Of a stretch of 64,000 nt of DNA, positions 45,961-57,893 are shown in pieces. This DNA comes from Physella acuta. Lineage: Eukaryota > Mollusca > Gastropoda > Physidae. Made by a program: the position numbers and the translations under genes. The number at the start of each line of letters is the position of its first letter. Position 1 is the stretch's first letter. The notes below the pieces were generated by a model. It was not told where the DNA came from and searched no databases. It worked only from the letters and a program-made list of their open reading frames with translations. The stretch is from the NCBI RefSeq assembly GCF_028476545.1, contig NW_026731982.1, positions 1 through 64,000 of the forward strand, in the 5' to 3' direction.

Positions 45961-46552
45961 AATATGTCATCCACCAGTATCACATTAAGGTCATATACTT
46001 TATATCATGTGCCATTCGTTTATGTTAACCCATATTATCCCAAGGTCTCAAATGTTTATAAGTTTTTGATATGGTTTAGCTTTTGGGCACTGAATAAAGG
46101 AATGACTATAGATTTTTTTTTTAAATCAATTTTTTGTTTTTTTAAATATCGATTTAACAAAAAAAAAAAGTTCCATAAATGGGACGCTACCAACGAACAG
46201 CCCCGTATACATTTATTGAAAAACAAAATCATGTATCACGAATTATGGCTAATCTCGCGAAAATTAAGCTGCATACTGATTTTGTATTGTTAGGCCAATG
46301 ATTTCATTGTTTAGAACAGCTAAAAATACTGATCATGTTCAATTGGGATAGCCATACCATGGTCTAAAATGCAGAAACTATGTCCAAATGTCTAGTTTTC
46401 TTTCAATCTAGCATCCATCAAAGTGAATAACACTTGGAAATAAGTAAAGCTGTGACTGGTAAATCTAAATATACACTCATTATCACAAATATTGTTATTA
46501 TTCATCGAAATAGTAATACAATTAAATATAAATAATTGATTTTTTGGGGGGC
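45961..46552. other. No gene recognised
   Basis: A 109-codon plus frame at 45964-46293 is open but AT-driven (Phe/Lys/Ile-rich) and shows no domain. Confidence 0.5.
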
Positions 46553-46871
46553 TGTGATGACGCAAGATTACGTCAGACATGTTTAGCAGATATAGGTTAG
46601 CAGAAACAGACTATAGGCCTAGTTGGTTGGTTAGAGAGGCCAATGGGCGCACAGGGCTGACCGGTCACGTGGGATAGTAGTATAGTGAACAGTTAGTAGT
46701 AGTAGGTAGCATGTGGTATGAACAGTCAGTAGCAGAAGTAAATAGTAGAGAGTATAGCTAGTTAGGTAGAACATGATTATATACATATGAATAAAGAACT
46801 TTGTATTTGGAACTGAACTGTGTGTTATTGGATTCATTCGTTCCGCCTTCTTAAAAATTCCCACCTTCACA
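46553..46871 (+). mobile_element. LTR fossil (family 2), second copy
   Basis: 319 bp from TGTGATGACG to CCTTCACA, followed by ACTGGTGCAACAAG, a primer-binding-like TGG. A little further on (46918) CATCACAACTGGTGGTAACC repeats the LTR end plus TGG. Related to 9900-10753, which is longer. No coding interior remains; broken. Confidence 0.6.
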
Positions 46872-46959
46872 ACTGGTGCAACAAGAAGAACCTCAAACAA
46901 AGATCATTTCGTACCATCACAACTGGTGGTAACCATCATCAAAACACCTGTACCCTCAC

Positions 46960-47490
46960 AGGGGCGTACTAGATATTGGCAAGGGGGGGGCTTAAATTTC
47001 CGGGGGAGGGTGGACACTGATAAAAGTATGTTTTCTATTTAAATTCCGTTTTGTCCTGTGGGCGGAGGCGGCGCACCCCCCCCCCTCCGAAATGATGCCT
47101 GGAAGAAACTCTGCCCTCATTGAATCTGCAAAAGACGATCTGGTCCAGCGAACTTCTCTTTTGTTACCCTCGCTATTCCCCCCCCCCTCACAGGCGTACA
47201 TTAGGACATCAGACATCTTATTTCTAGGGCCCGGAACCGATTCTGGGGGCCTGTATTGAGTGTTTGTGGCTCTCATACATGTATGCACCTCACTTTTCGA
47301 ACAGCTCCCAATTTAACAATCCCCTTAAAAGTTAACACAGTAAACCTGGTATCTGGAACCTTTGGAGGGGAATATTATTGGGGCATGACACCTGTACACA
47401 GCTAATTCACATTTCTGCTATATGTAGCATGAGCTCTCTTATATGAAGTGTTAACCAACCCCCATGACTGAACCGTTTCACCTAAATCTT
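46960..47490. other. G/C-tract-rich sequence, probable MITE debris
   Basis: Contains CAGGGGCGTACTAG (46959) and CTGGAAGAAACTCTG (47093-47107), which resemble hAT ends of two families. I could not define one element. No gene. Confidence 0.4.
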
Positions 47491-47491
47491 G

Positions 47492-47690
47492 AACATTGTT
47501 ATTATTCTGGTTTGTTATCATTTCAATTTCACGCACTAGTAAGTTTACAGCAATACTAAATTAGTTTATATTCAATGGTATCAAATACTTCAGTTAGTGA
47601 AATTATGAAAACTTAAAAATAAAATGATTTTCAATATTTCAATTTGTTATACAATAATATATAAGTAAATATAGGTCAAGGTTATAATTA
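47492..47690 (+). repeat. Interspersed repeat F, copy 2
   Basis: Direct match to 22245-22440. It gives the host sequence at the end of the Helitron-like copy at 22244. Confidence 0.8.
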
Positions 47691-47856
47691 AATATCTATA
47701 AATACTACTTCACACCCTAAAGTCGACAGTTAACAAAGTCAACAATTGTTTCACCATAAATAACAATTTAATATAAACATTTGCATCTGTGTTTCTCATT
47801 AGGGTCCAATAAATGTGACGTTTGTGTAACAAGCTACATGGGGCCTTTTGTTGCTA

Positions 47857-48228
47857 GAGTCCCACTTATGGGACGCTTATTGTACACGTGATACAACGAA
47901 GTAGTAAAAAAAAAAATTGTTACTCTTAATTTTTTATCAGATAGAAATATGGTACTGCTACAAGTTTCAATTGTATTTTGCACTTAAAATGTTAATATTT
48001 TAGAAGATATGCATTTTCATATGCGCATGTTTTCTTTTTTTCCGCCATTTTGACAAGTCCTGCAAAGCCGGCGCTATAACATTTTTCTAAATTAATTTTT
48101 TTCACCAAACACACACAAATTCAATAGTCAAACCATTTTCAAATACAATGAAACATAGTTTGTGTTTTTACTAGTTTTTTAATGAATTTTAGCAATTTTT
48201 TTTTACAAGCGTCCCATAAGTGCGACGC
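47857..48228. mobile_element. TA-flanked MITE with 22-bp inverted ends
   Basis: The left end GAGTCCCACTTATGGGACGC (+TT) mirrors the right end, reverse-complemented GCGTCGCACTTATGGGACGC (+TT), with two mismatches. TA flanks on both sides (47855-47856, 48229-48230) suit a Tc1/mariner-type or other TA-targeting element. Each end also contains the small palindrome CCCACTTATGGG. No transposase. Confidence 0.7.
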
Positions 48229-48296
48229 TAACAGATTATGGGTTAATCTCTATTTCTTGGAAACATATGTAAAATACAATAACTAATTACACATTA

Positions 48297-48600
48297 ATTT
48301 ATTTTTAATGGACATTTTGTTTCTCCTGAATCGTGCTTTTGTGACCGGTTCCATGCTGGGAATACACATGTCTGAGATACTAGATTAGTAATGGTATACA
48401 CATGTCTGAGATACTAGATGAGCAATGGTATACACATGATAATTTGTATAATCCAGGCTCATCAGCACACAATTTAAATGTGAATTATTTTAAGAGACGT
48501 TAATAATAACAATATCTTAAATACACAAATGAAAAGAATAACTTTAAAAGAGATGAAACGCTTGAAATCACTATACTCATTAATTCTACAATATTTGATA
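48297..48600 (+). repeat. Interspersed repeat G, copy 2
   Basis: Counterpart of 5986-6600, with a local 40-bp duplication (ACACATGTCTGAGATACTAG twice) and without the 18-bp minisatellite. Confidence 0.75.
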
Positions 48601-48868
48601 TTTAAGTTACTGTTATAGCAAATAGATATTGCTGGTTGTTATTAGCAATACACGCAATAGTAATTCAAATGAACTCTTGTTAAAATATTACAAATATATC
48701 AATACATATTTACTTATAGATCTGTATATTTACGTAGCATACATTTAGTATATTTTAGTAGCATTCATTTTTAAGCACACGTCTATGATTAGAAATGCAA
48801 GTTTAACAGATTAACTCTATCTTTAAAAATCACAACTAAACACTCGAAATACTAATCCTCCCAATTCA

Positions 48869-48872
<4 letters not shown>

Positions 48873-48961
<89 letters not shown>
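48873..48961. repeat. (TA)n microsatellite
   Basis: An uninterrupted TA run of about 44 units. Confidence 0.97.
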
Positions 48962-48965
<4 letters not shown>

Positions 48966-49446
48966 GACTGTCTCACTAATTTATTATAATTTAAATCATA
49001 TCATCGCAAAGTATATCCATCATGAGACAACAGACCACGCCATCGAAATTATGAATAGTGTTCCTTCTTATTTGGCAAGTCGGTCAAAGACTATGAATTA
49101 TGGAAACTTGATATGTGTAATTGTTTCTCGCGTTCATTTTTTTTCGTTTGTTCTTTTTCTTTCTTTCTTATTAATTTCTTTTATTAATTTGGAATTAATT
49201 CATTTTTTTAGCTTAGTCATTTTTAGTTTCATTACGCTTAGTAAAAAACTATTTTAATTAGTTTTATCGGCATCCCGATTCGACTATTTAAAGGAGAGAA
49301 TAAGTCATGGAAGTGGGTTTAAAAATGTGCTTATTTTTCATACTACAACGTATGTAGTTTTTTTTTCTCTACGCAACTATTTGTGTTATGTAATGTAGAA
49401 CAATCACTGCTACAACCGATTTTTAAAATATTTTTGTTTGCATAAC
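48962..49446. other. No gene recognised
   Basis: A 98-codon plus frame starts right at the TA tract (48961-49257). Its second half is Phe/Leu/Ile-rich from poly-T and it has no recognisable motif. I do not call it a gene. Confidence 0.45.
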
Positions 49447-49454
49447 CACTAGTC

Positions 49455-51242
49455 CAGTGGTTCCCAACCTTTTTCGAGTGGCGACCCCCTTTTATAAAAA
49501 TTAAGTGACCCGCGACCCCCATAGAAATAAAAAGCCGAAACTAGTATGGAAATTAATAAGCACTAAAATAAGATTTTCTAGTAGACTTTCAATATGAACT
49601 ACTCTTGATAACTGTTTTAATACCATGAGTAAAATTGCATACTATTCACTAAACATTCGCGGTTATTTTTTTATTTTTTAAAAGTATTTTTTGTTAACGC
49701 CAACCTATGTCCTTATCATTATCTTAATTTTGTGTTTAATCGAAAAATTGTGCTCAAAATATATTCTCGAAAAGTCAATCAATTTTACGTTTGGATATAA
49801 ATGGTGAATACTATACCAAAATTGTGTCTGCAGTTTTTCTCCTTACGCGGAATCATTCTGCAAATCAAAGAATTCATCTTGTAATTCATCGTGAATGCTG
49901 GCAACATCAAGGGAAGTAGAGAATGGATAATGCGTCAATGCAGATTCTTCTTTCACTCAGTGAAATAGCGCTGCAGTTCGTTTTCAATAGATTCAAGATG
50001 CCCAGAAATTTCTTCTTTCAAAATTTTAATTATCTCACAATTAGATTCATCTACCACACTACAGAGTTTCTCAAATTTACAATATTTCCATGATTGATTT
50101 TCTTCGCCGATTTTGCAGCTTTGATAAAAATGACCCGAGATTATCATGGAAAGTGATAATATTCGTTCATTTTCCCTGAAGCTTCAGGTTATGCTTATGT
50201 TGATGTTCGACTATATCTGCTAGGTATGATAATCTCTCCAACCACTCTATGTCGTTTTAAGTATACCAAAAGGTCTTGTTTCCTTTGCATTTCCAAGAAC
50301 AATTTGATTTCAGATTTCAATTCAAAAACACGATTCACAACATCTCGTTTGACAGCAAGCGCACTGTAGTGTAGAAGAGCAGAACCTCGTGATCTTTATT
50401 CAGGTCTTTGCTCAGTTCTTTGAAGGCTCCAGATTTTATATAACTTACGACTTGTACTAGCAATGGAGTCTTGATGGCGATTGGTGAGGGCAGTGGTTAG
50501 GGAGCTAAATCTTTTCTGCTTTCTGAAAGCCCGATTTTGACCTAAACATAGATGGTGCACCATCCGTACAAACCCTCGCAGCCGTTTTAACCCATTTTAA
50601 TTATCCAATTAAAAAAAAACGTATTTATTTTCTCCATGCTATCTTCACAAAAGAGCAACTCTTCTTTGCTATCATCTGAATGAATATAGACAAAGACCAG
50701 CAACTGCGAACACGAACTCACGTCTGTTGATTTATCAACTTGAAAAGCAAACAATGGCGAAAGCTTAATTTCAATAATAATGTGTTATTTAACATCTACG
50801 GTCATCTTCCACATGCAGAGTTTGATGAGATTTTCTCCTATTGTGTTTTTTTTTTTTTGCTTGGCATTTTCTGTCACGACTTCATGTGATGCTTGCACTA
50901 ATGCTGTGTTTCCTTGGTGAAAAAGTCTCTGACGTTTGCACCTAGCTTCATACCGACGAAAGAACTCCATATCTTTTTTGATGTGTTTCGAATGACTCGT
51001 CTCAAATGACGTTTTAGTTTTGAAGATTTCATAAACTCGTGACTGAGCACAACTTTGTACAGTACGTTTTGCTTCTTCTCTATTCCCTTTCCAGTGATGT
51101 TAGTAAAGCCGAATTTCAAAAATTCTTCTAAATATTTATGTTTTGTTTCAAATTACTAAGGTTTAGTATACCAGTTGGCGACCCCCCAGAAAGCCCTTTG
51201 CGACCCCCAGGGGGGTCGCGACCCCCAGGTTGGGAACCTGTG
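49455..51242 (-). mobile_element. hAT element with decayed ZBED-type transposase
   Basis: 1788 bp, ends CAGTGGTTCCCAACCTTTTT and (reverse-complemented right end) CACAGGTTCCCAACCTGGGG, with a perfect 8-bp duplication CACTAGTC (49447-49454 and 51243-51250). Minus-strand fragments read FGFTNITGKGIEKKQNVLYK and SSKLKRHLRRV (a BED-type zinc-finger region as in ZBED5/Charlie hAT transposases, though its cysteines are lost), EFFRRYEARCKRQRL and NTIGENLIKLCMWKMTVDVK (the conserved KPHTIGE(T/N)L region). Later come FQVDKSTDVS and IENELQRYFTE near 49950-50150. Many stops and frame changes; the transposase is dead, although the ends and duplication are well kept. Confidence 0.9.
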
Positions 51243-51250
51243 CACTAGTC

Positions 51251-51795
51251 TATCAAGATGCAAAAACAATTATTATTATTGTCCGATTTTGTGCCTCTCC
51301 CCTCCCTGAGAAAAAAGTCTGGAAGAAACAGTGCTTAAAATATGGGAGGTGGGGGCACGTTTTCACCATCGCGAATACTTATATATAGGTCTAATTTCAA
51401 GATGGGGCGCAAAATTGATAGTTCGTACGGGGCACCTAAATAGATCACTACGCTTTTGTAAATAGTTAATGTAATCTAATCAAAGGTATAAATTATTAGA
51501 TACTTTTTTTAAAATTCCGATTTCACATGTTTGCACCCCCCCCCTACGGGCGTGACCTAGGCGATCGCCTAGTTCGCCTTATAGTTAGTGCCGGCCATGC
51601 CCACATTAAAACACATTGCGTATTTTAAGTTTAACTACCCTTTATTAGAAAACGAGAGATACACTACAAAATTTAGGGACATCATAGCGGACTTTACCTA
51701 TACATTTTACTTTACCTATTCAATTCCCGACGAATGCGTTGTTTTACTTTGTCATTATACAAATACCTTATAACTGTGACAGCAAAGAAAATTGC
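51251..51795. other. No gene recognised
   Basis: Contains GAAAAAAGTCTGGAAGAAAC near 51307, a right end of the 29950 MITE family, and a C-tract. A 61-codon frame at 51588-51773 has no recognised motif. Confidence 0.45.
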
Positions 51796-52230
51796 TAAAC
51801 TCTAAACCGATAAACATAGATAGAACAAGCACACAAAAACACGTATAATATATTTCAGAATCAATCATACTGAACAAGGAATCACATAAGATAATATAAG
51901 AAACACTAGTACAGTTAGGAACAACACAATCTTACAGGCAACATACACAGACATGCACTGAAAGGAATATTTCGCGACGTATTTCAAGAGAGCATACAGT
52001 CGGCAGAAACATACAAATTAAGCAATTTATTAGAAGTATAGACATACTATTGAACATCTCTATTGATCGTTTCAAATGTAAAGATTTGAAAGCAAGAACA
52101 AGATGTAACTTTGTATTGTACTGGCATTTGTTGTGTAACAACATCAAAACAAATTAGAAAACATGACGGCGGTATACACGTCATACATGACATGTTTAAG
52201 TCATGATGATTTTAGGGACAACATTCAGAC
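51796..52230 (+). mobile_element. Probable LINE ORF2 tail fragment
   Basis: The phrasing resembles the other LINE tails (a segment giving LKARTRCNFVLYWHLLCNNI, compare IAIFRHTVWTRNKC at 23.6 kb), but the match is loose and the frames are broken. Moderate to low confidence. Confidence 0.35.
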
Positions 52231-53187
52231 TCAATGTAGATAACGACTAAAAGGGTTGGTTGATGATGTTTATTAGATAATAATTACAAAGACACAACAA
52301 AGGGTTATCGTATTTGTTATTTGTATTGGTTATTTTGTTTTAAAGTAAACACATTTTTTTTGCAAAAATAAAATATACCGAATTCATAATTAATTTGCAT
52401 ACGTAAATGCAGTCATTGAATAAGTGCAACAGTATAAGTCAAGTCGACAATATAAACAAGTAGGCCTATTGTTTTAAAACAATCCATTGTTACAATGTAT
52501 TATTTAAAAGTATATATTTCGTTTTAAAAACAAAATATATCGGCATTTATGTTTCGATTACAAAAAGGAAAATAACAACGAAGTTGGATGGATCATTTGT
52601 TACGAATACATTCAGGTTAAACCAGAGGAACGCCCCCCCCCCCCCCCCAGGCCACATGCGTCCACAAAAATCGATTTTTTCGGACCAGCCCCACCCCCCC
52701 CCCCCTCTACCTCAGTGTTGACGTCAAGAAACACATACAACGTCATTAATGTTCGATTAGGATAAGTAAAGATTCTTGTAATGTGATGTTGATTCAAAAT
52801 GCCAGCCAAGACAAAATAGCTTAAAATTAACAAGCATATAAGCACATTCTCCTATTACATAGTTGTAACTATAAATTGTAATGTGTAACAAGATATTAAC
52901 ATTTTTCTTTCTTGTTTTACAATGTTTACAAGTGTTTAAATTCATTTTTTTACACACAGCAATACACAATATGTAATATTTAAAATATATTGTTAGTCAA
53001 GATTTTATTTCGACATTTTTTTTCCGTATCGGGCTTTGCGACAATGTTGAGTTTTGTTTTTGTTCCTGATATTCTTTATAGTATACTATGTTATATTTTA
53101 GATACTTTGAGATGATGTATTATTATTTTTTTGTGTAAGCAATCTGTCCATGTGTCTGATCAATAAGTCATTTTAATGCTCGCGCCG
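52231..53187. other. No gene recognised
   Basis: AT-rich with two C-tracts (52632-52649 and 52696-52705). Short frames over the C-tracts are low-complexity. Confidence 0.5.
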
Positions 53188-53708
53188 ATTCAGTCTCACC
53201 CAACAGACATTTTTTTAACAAAACCAAATACACAAACAGAATATATATGTATTCAGTCTCACCCAACAGACCTTTTTTTTTAACAAAACCAAATACACAA
53301 ACCGAATATATATGTATTCAGTCTCACCCAACAGACATTTGTTTTAACAAAACCAAATACACAAACCGAAGTTATATGTATTCAGTCTCACCCAACAGAC
53401 ATTTGTTTTAACAAAACCAAATACACAAACCGAAGTTATATGTATTCAGTCTCACCCAACAGACATTTGTTTTAACAAAACCAAATACACAAACCGAAGT
53501 TACATGTATCCAGTCTCACCCAACAGACTTTTTTTTTAACAAAACCAAATACACAAACCGAATATATATGTATTCAGTCTCACCCAACAGACATTTTTTT
53601 TAACAAAACCAAATACACAAACCGAATGTATATGTATTCCGTCTCACCCAAAAAACATATTTTTTTTAATAAAACCAAATACACAAACCGAATATATATG
53701 TATTCGTA
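53188..53708 (+). repeat. Minisatellite of about 64-65 bp, eight units
   Basis: The unit begins ATTCAGTCTCACCCAACAGA, passes a T-run, AACAAAACCAAATACACAAA and CCGAA, then TATATATGT or GTTATATGT. Two sub-types (TATATATGT-ending and GTTATATGT-ending) alternate in blocks, suggesting duplication of unit groups. No coding signal. Confidence 0.95.
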
Positions 53709-53944
53709 ATTATTAACTAGCAATAAGACGTCAGTAATTGGTTGTATATGTTGTTTAATACGCCTAGCCTACTCAAGTGTATCGCCAAACCTAAAGACAT
53801 TATTGACCTATCGTTTTACACCACATCATTTATCATCATTTTACTGGCAATACACAATCGCATGCTATAACAGGTATACATGAAATCAGCATGGTTTAAT
53901 TCATGACACTCATTCGTATAGCTCAAATAAAACTTTACTCCCTA

Positions 53945-54115
53945 ATCCTAACCTTTAATAAGCCCAGTCCGACAACAAAAACTTAGCCGACTCAACACTA
54001 CAACAAACAACATAAGAGGAACGGGAGGCAATATAAAGCTCCAACACACATTATAATTATATAATACATATAGTTTACTACTACAAGAAACAAACGTATA
54101 TTACATACAGCAAGC
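53945..54115 (+). mobile_element. LINE ORF2 5' end fragment
   Basis: AAGCCCAGTC, CTCAACACTACAACA, AACATAAGAGGAACGGGAGG and CAATATAAA, then TATAGTTTACTACTACAAGA AACAAACGT match 12465-12640. The coding sense N(I/L)RG...GNIK and LLLQET(N) marks the start of the APE endonuclease. Decayed. Confidence 0.65.
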
Positions 54116-54166
54116 ACAAACATTTTACAAATAACAAAACTTACTAATACGGCGTATAGCCTAGGA

Positions 54167-55033
54167 CAGGGGTCGGCAACCTGCGGTTCGCGAGCCGCAT
54201 GCGGCTCTTTTGATGTCAAGATGCGGCACTCCAGCTCCTTTCACAGAAATTACTATTTAATTGATTTCATTTTCAAAACTCACAACAAAAATTATACTGT
54301 AAAGAAACAAAAGTTAAACATAATTAAAAAAAAAAAAACTCATCAGAGAACAGTGAGAACAGGTGGAGTAGAGTGTACACTGACAGCTGACAGCCGGTTG
54401 GGCACCAAACCCAGCCCCAAAGCCGTGCTGTGGACAGCCCGTGGCAACAGATTCTTACTTGCCACTGCCTACGTGCCGAAATTTTCAAATATCGTTTAAT
54501 TTGGAATGTTATTTCCCTATCCGTCAGCTATCCTTAATTTGACGAGAGTGGCGATGTTTTTTAGCTATTCGCTTCCTACCGTTGAGCCGGGTACTGGACG
54601 GTGGGGTACGAGTCTATCCTGTGCGGTGGCAGATCAGCCTGGTGAAAACCAAAGGACAGAAGCGACCGATACACGTTAATCAAACCGACATCCAAGCCAG
54701 TTAGTTGGAGTTTGCCGTGTTGAGGCCTGCCTGGCTAACGGCAGACATATCCTGAACAGGTTATGCCGATAAAGAAAGAAAAAGAAAAGTTACCAGCTTT
54801 TAAAATGGATTAGGCTAGTCCTATAAATATGTTATTTAATTACGAAGTTTATTATTCTGGCGAAACATGTGTATGTTTATAAATAAATAAATATAATGTC
54901 ATAGTGAAAGCTATTAATTTTAAATGACGAATCAAATTTGTTTACCTAATCCTAATCAAATACCAAAGTAGTGAAACAAAACTATGGCTCTTTAAAAACT
55001 GGTAAATTTTGTAAATAATCATTTTTGGCTCTT

Positions 55034-55037
<4 letters not shown>
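54167..55037 (+). mobile_element. hAT-type element (CAGGGGTCGGCAACCT family), right tip lost
   Basis: Starts CAGGGGTCGGCAACCTGCGG after CCTAGGA. The interior 54355-54790 matches 31525-31975 on the opposite strand (GGTACTGGACGGTGGGGTAC then GAGT; GTTTGCCGTGTTGAGGCCTG). The right end reaches TTTGGCTCTTCC and then passes straight into (TA)n at 55038, so the terminal 20 or so bases are missing. Confidence 0.8.

Positions 55038-55115
<78 letters not shown>
55038..55115. repeat. (TA)n microsatellite replacing the hAT right tip
   Basis: An uninterrupted TA run directly joined to the hAT remnant. Confidence 0.96.
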
Positions 55116-55116
<1 letters not shown>

Positions 55117-55304
55117 TGTTCCCTTCGAGATTAACTGAGTCCCCATCTCTATTTACTATGAATGGATTATGCAATTATTCCCAAACTCAACAATGGGGTT
55201 GTGCCCATTCCTGTTCCCTCCTGTTTGAGAGCCAGTGAGAGGAGCCATCCTTTCTACGGTTCCGGTGGCTAAACGAAATCCTGGGTCCCACCCTTTGCAG
55301 ACAA

Positions 55305-55648
55305 GTCAACAACAGTAACTCTTGATTTACCACAAGTACAGTGTCAAGACATTGTCAACAACAGTAACTCTTGATTAACCACAAGAACAGCGTCAAGACA
55401 TTGTCAACAACAGTAACTCTTGATTTACCACAAGAACAGCGTCAAGACATTGTCAACAACAGTAACTCTTGATTTACCACAAGAACAGCGTCAAGACATT
55501 GCCAACAACAGTAACTCTTGATTTACCACAAGAACAGAGTGAAGACATTGTCAACAACAGTAACTCTTGATTTACCACAAGAACAGCGTCAAGACATTGT
55601 CAACAACAGTAACTCTTGATTTACCACAAGAACAGCGTCAAGACATTT
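55305..55648 (+). repeat. Minisatellite of about 48 bp, seven units
   Basis: The unit is CAACAACAGTAACTCTTGAT then TTACCACAAGAACAGCGTCA AGACATTGT. Units differ by one or two bases. Confidence 0.96.
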
Positions 55649-57462
55649 ATTCATCTAAATCTGCCTCACCCACTATGCAAATATGGGCCTACTCATTACT
55701 TGAAGAGCCCAACCAAACCTGCGAGGTCATATAATACGAGATCTCATCAGCAATCATTAAATTCTTCTACTCAACTATGGCAGAGCTGACACTTGGTAAT
55801 TCTACTCAAACGCTTTTGGCGTCACCACAATGCATAACACAATCAAAACACACAGTTCATATACTTGCATTTCTCACTTATGGAAACGACAAAATCAACG
55901 GGACCCTTAGATGGGTACCCCCTACACTTGACAACCCTGCACTCATACAAGCACTACGCCTATTTAGCAACAAAGAGCCGTCCATAAACACAATGCCACA
56001 CACTAATAATCACAGCTTTTCTGTCGACACACAAAGCAAGTACAAGTTATTATTTAGTTATAAGAACACAATACATTAAGCACCGCAAATAAAACGTTGT
56101 TTTTTTATTATATCTTCCTTTGCTGTGTAGTAATGATTATTGGTTTGTTTCCATTGTAATAGATGTAAAGAGGTAAAGCAGGAATGTGACTCTTGAGAAA
56201 TACATTTTTTACAGCCACTGATTAATAAGATCGACTTAAAATATGTAATCGGGCAATCTAAAAAAAACAAGACTGTAGAAGACGACTGTAAACAGATATG
56301 TGCTGTACAGATACAACATTGGATGGTATAACGTAGTCTCAGATGTCAGCAAGTCTCATCGCTCGCCTCACAACACCAGTGATGTCAGTGATATGGGGAC
56401 CAAGTTGTATGGTGTGCACATACAAATATACACACTTTAACATATTGCGTTTCACATACAAAAACTATCACACAATTTCACCCAGGGTTATCCCAACGTG
56501 TGGAGCAGTTACACACTGTAAAACACTGAGCCTATCAAAACAAACCTGTATTTACGTAAAATTGATATACGTTGGTATATAATGTGTAAATAGATACACG
56601 TTCAAATTATGTTGATTTTTTTTTTTAAGTTGAACAGTCAGTATATGCGATGTCAAATGGCTGCTGTTGTAATGGCACTAGTAATTATTGCGTATTGTCT
56701 ATACCATAGCACAGTTTGACCATCCAATTGACCAGACTCTAAGTATAAAACTACCTATACCATTTGATTCATAATGTTTTAGTGCTGGTTAATAACTAAG
56801 AAATACATACATATTGCGTTATGGTATTTGTTTTGTGATAATGTATGTGATTTAGTGAGTATGAATCGGCCAGAGCTAATTTACCTAGTATATAATATCC
56901 GGACGTTTGTCAATAGGCATGAATAAGATAAGAATCTTTAGTGTTAGTTCAATGATTTAGATCAGCAGTTGTTAACATGGACTCCATGGAACCCCAGAGG
57001 TTTGTAAAATCTGGCTCTTGGGGTTCGACAAGGGCACACCGCCGACTCAAATAATCCAAAATCAGGTTGTCAGTGTGTAAGATATATTTAAGGTTTTGGC
57101 CCATGCGCGTATGAAATAGGCATGAAAAGTCTATGTCATCGTACTCAATTTTTGAAAAAAAAAGTAGGCTATAGGAAGCGATAAAATTAAAGTTACATTT
57201 ATAAAAATTAAAACCGTTTGGGAACCATGGTTTACACTAATTTATATATATTTTTTGTATCGAATATAAGCCGTTGAAAAGCCGTTAAGATTTATGTTAT
57301 CAATGCAAATATTTTATAAAAATTTGTTTATCAACCTCTCATTGAAGTAAACTGGAATGTCCATTGAGAGTAAAACAATAAATGTCAGATTAATTGTTTT
57401 CAATGACAAAAATACACAATAGTGATATGTGGTGAATCGCGTAGTATTGTATTTGTATTAAA
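55649..57462. other. No gene assigned; one unrecognised 100-codon frame
   Basis: A plus frame at 55777-56079 (MAELTLGNSTQTLLASPQCI to YKNTIH) is open for 100 codons with normal-looking composition. I recognise no domain, and there is no second copy in the window. It could be a small gene, a transposon remnant or chance. Near 56965-57235 CAGTTGTTAACATGG and CCATGGTTTACACT form a weak inverted pair that may be an old hAT MITE. Confidence 0.4.
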
Positions 57463-57893
57463 CGAGCCGACCCGCGGCGTATCATACGCCGCTATTTAGT
57501 TGTTTTATTTTTTACTTATCAGTAATTCATAATTTGTGAATTCGACAGTACCAATGCAGCCACTGAAAATATTTGCTTTAAAACACTAACCCCCTCCCTT
57601 TCCCCCAACCCCAACCCCTACCCTATACATTCCCCCCCCCCCCCCCGTGAAAGCAACCCCCCTCTTAGTTACCTCCTCTAAGTTTAAAATCGTTTCAAAC
57701 TAAATTATCTGCCCCTAATAGCCGTCACTAAACCCGGATTGTAAACATTTAGAGTGAACCATCGCTCACCAGACCATGTGGGGGGGGGGGGGGGGGGGGG
57801 GGGTGGTAGTGATAGAGAGGAAGAGAGGGGACTGCAAGGCGTGTTTTGCAGCTTGTTTTCTAACGTCTCCCAGAAGAGAATTATATGTATAGA
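57463..57893 (-). mobile_element. Helitron-like family C element, 431 bp
   Basis: On minus it starts A|TCTATACATATAATTCTC and ends with a perfect 9-bp-stem hairpin GCGGCGTATGATACGCCGC (57474-57492), then GGGTCGGCTCG|T. The interior includes poly-G/C tracts, GTTCACTCTAAATGTTTACA and ACTGTCGAATTCACAAATTA. No inverted repeats or target duplication. No coding capacity. Confidence 0.7.

Noticed and set aside
45964-46293. 109-codon plus frame as a gene
   Set aside because: AT-driven composition with poly-F and poly-K stretches from homopolymers and no motif.
53188-53708. CRISPR-like array
   Set aside because: Units are contiguous and similar throughout, with no distinct spacers, and the setting is eukaryotic. 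The 48-bp array at 55305-55648 was rejected for the same reason.
55777-56079. 100-codon plus frame as a confident host gene
   Set aside because: No recognised domain, no splice or promoter evidence and no second copy. Recorded only as an unassigned frame.
56965-57235. Defined hAT MITE
   Set aside because: The inverted pair CAGTTGTTAACATGG / CCATGGTTTACACT is weak and no 8-bp duplication is evident.
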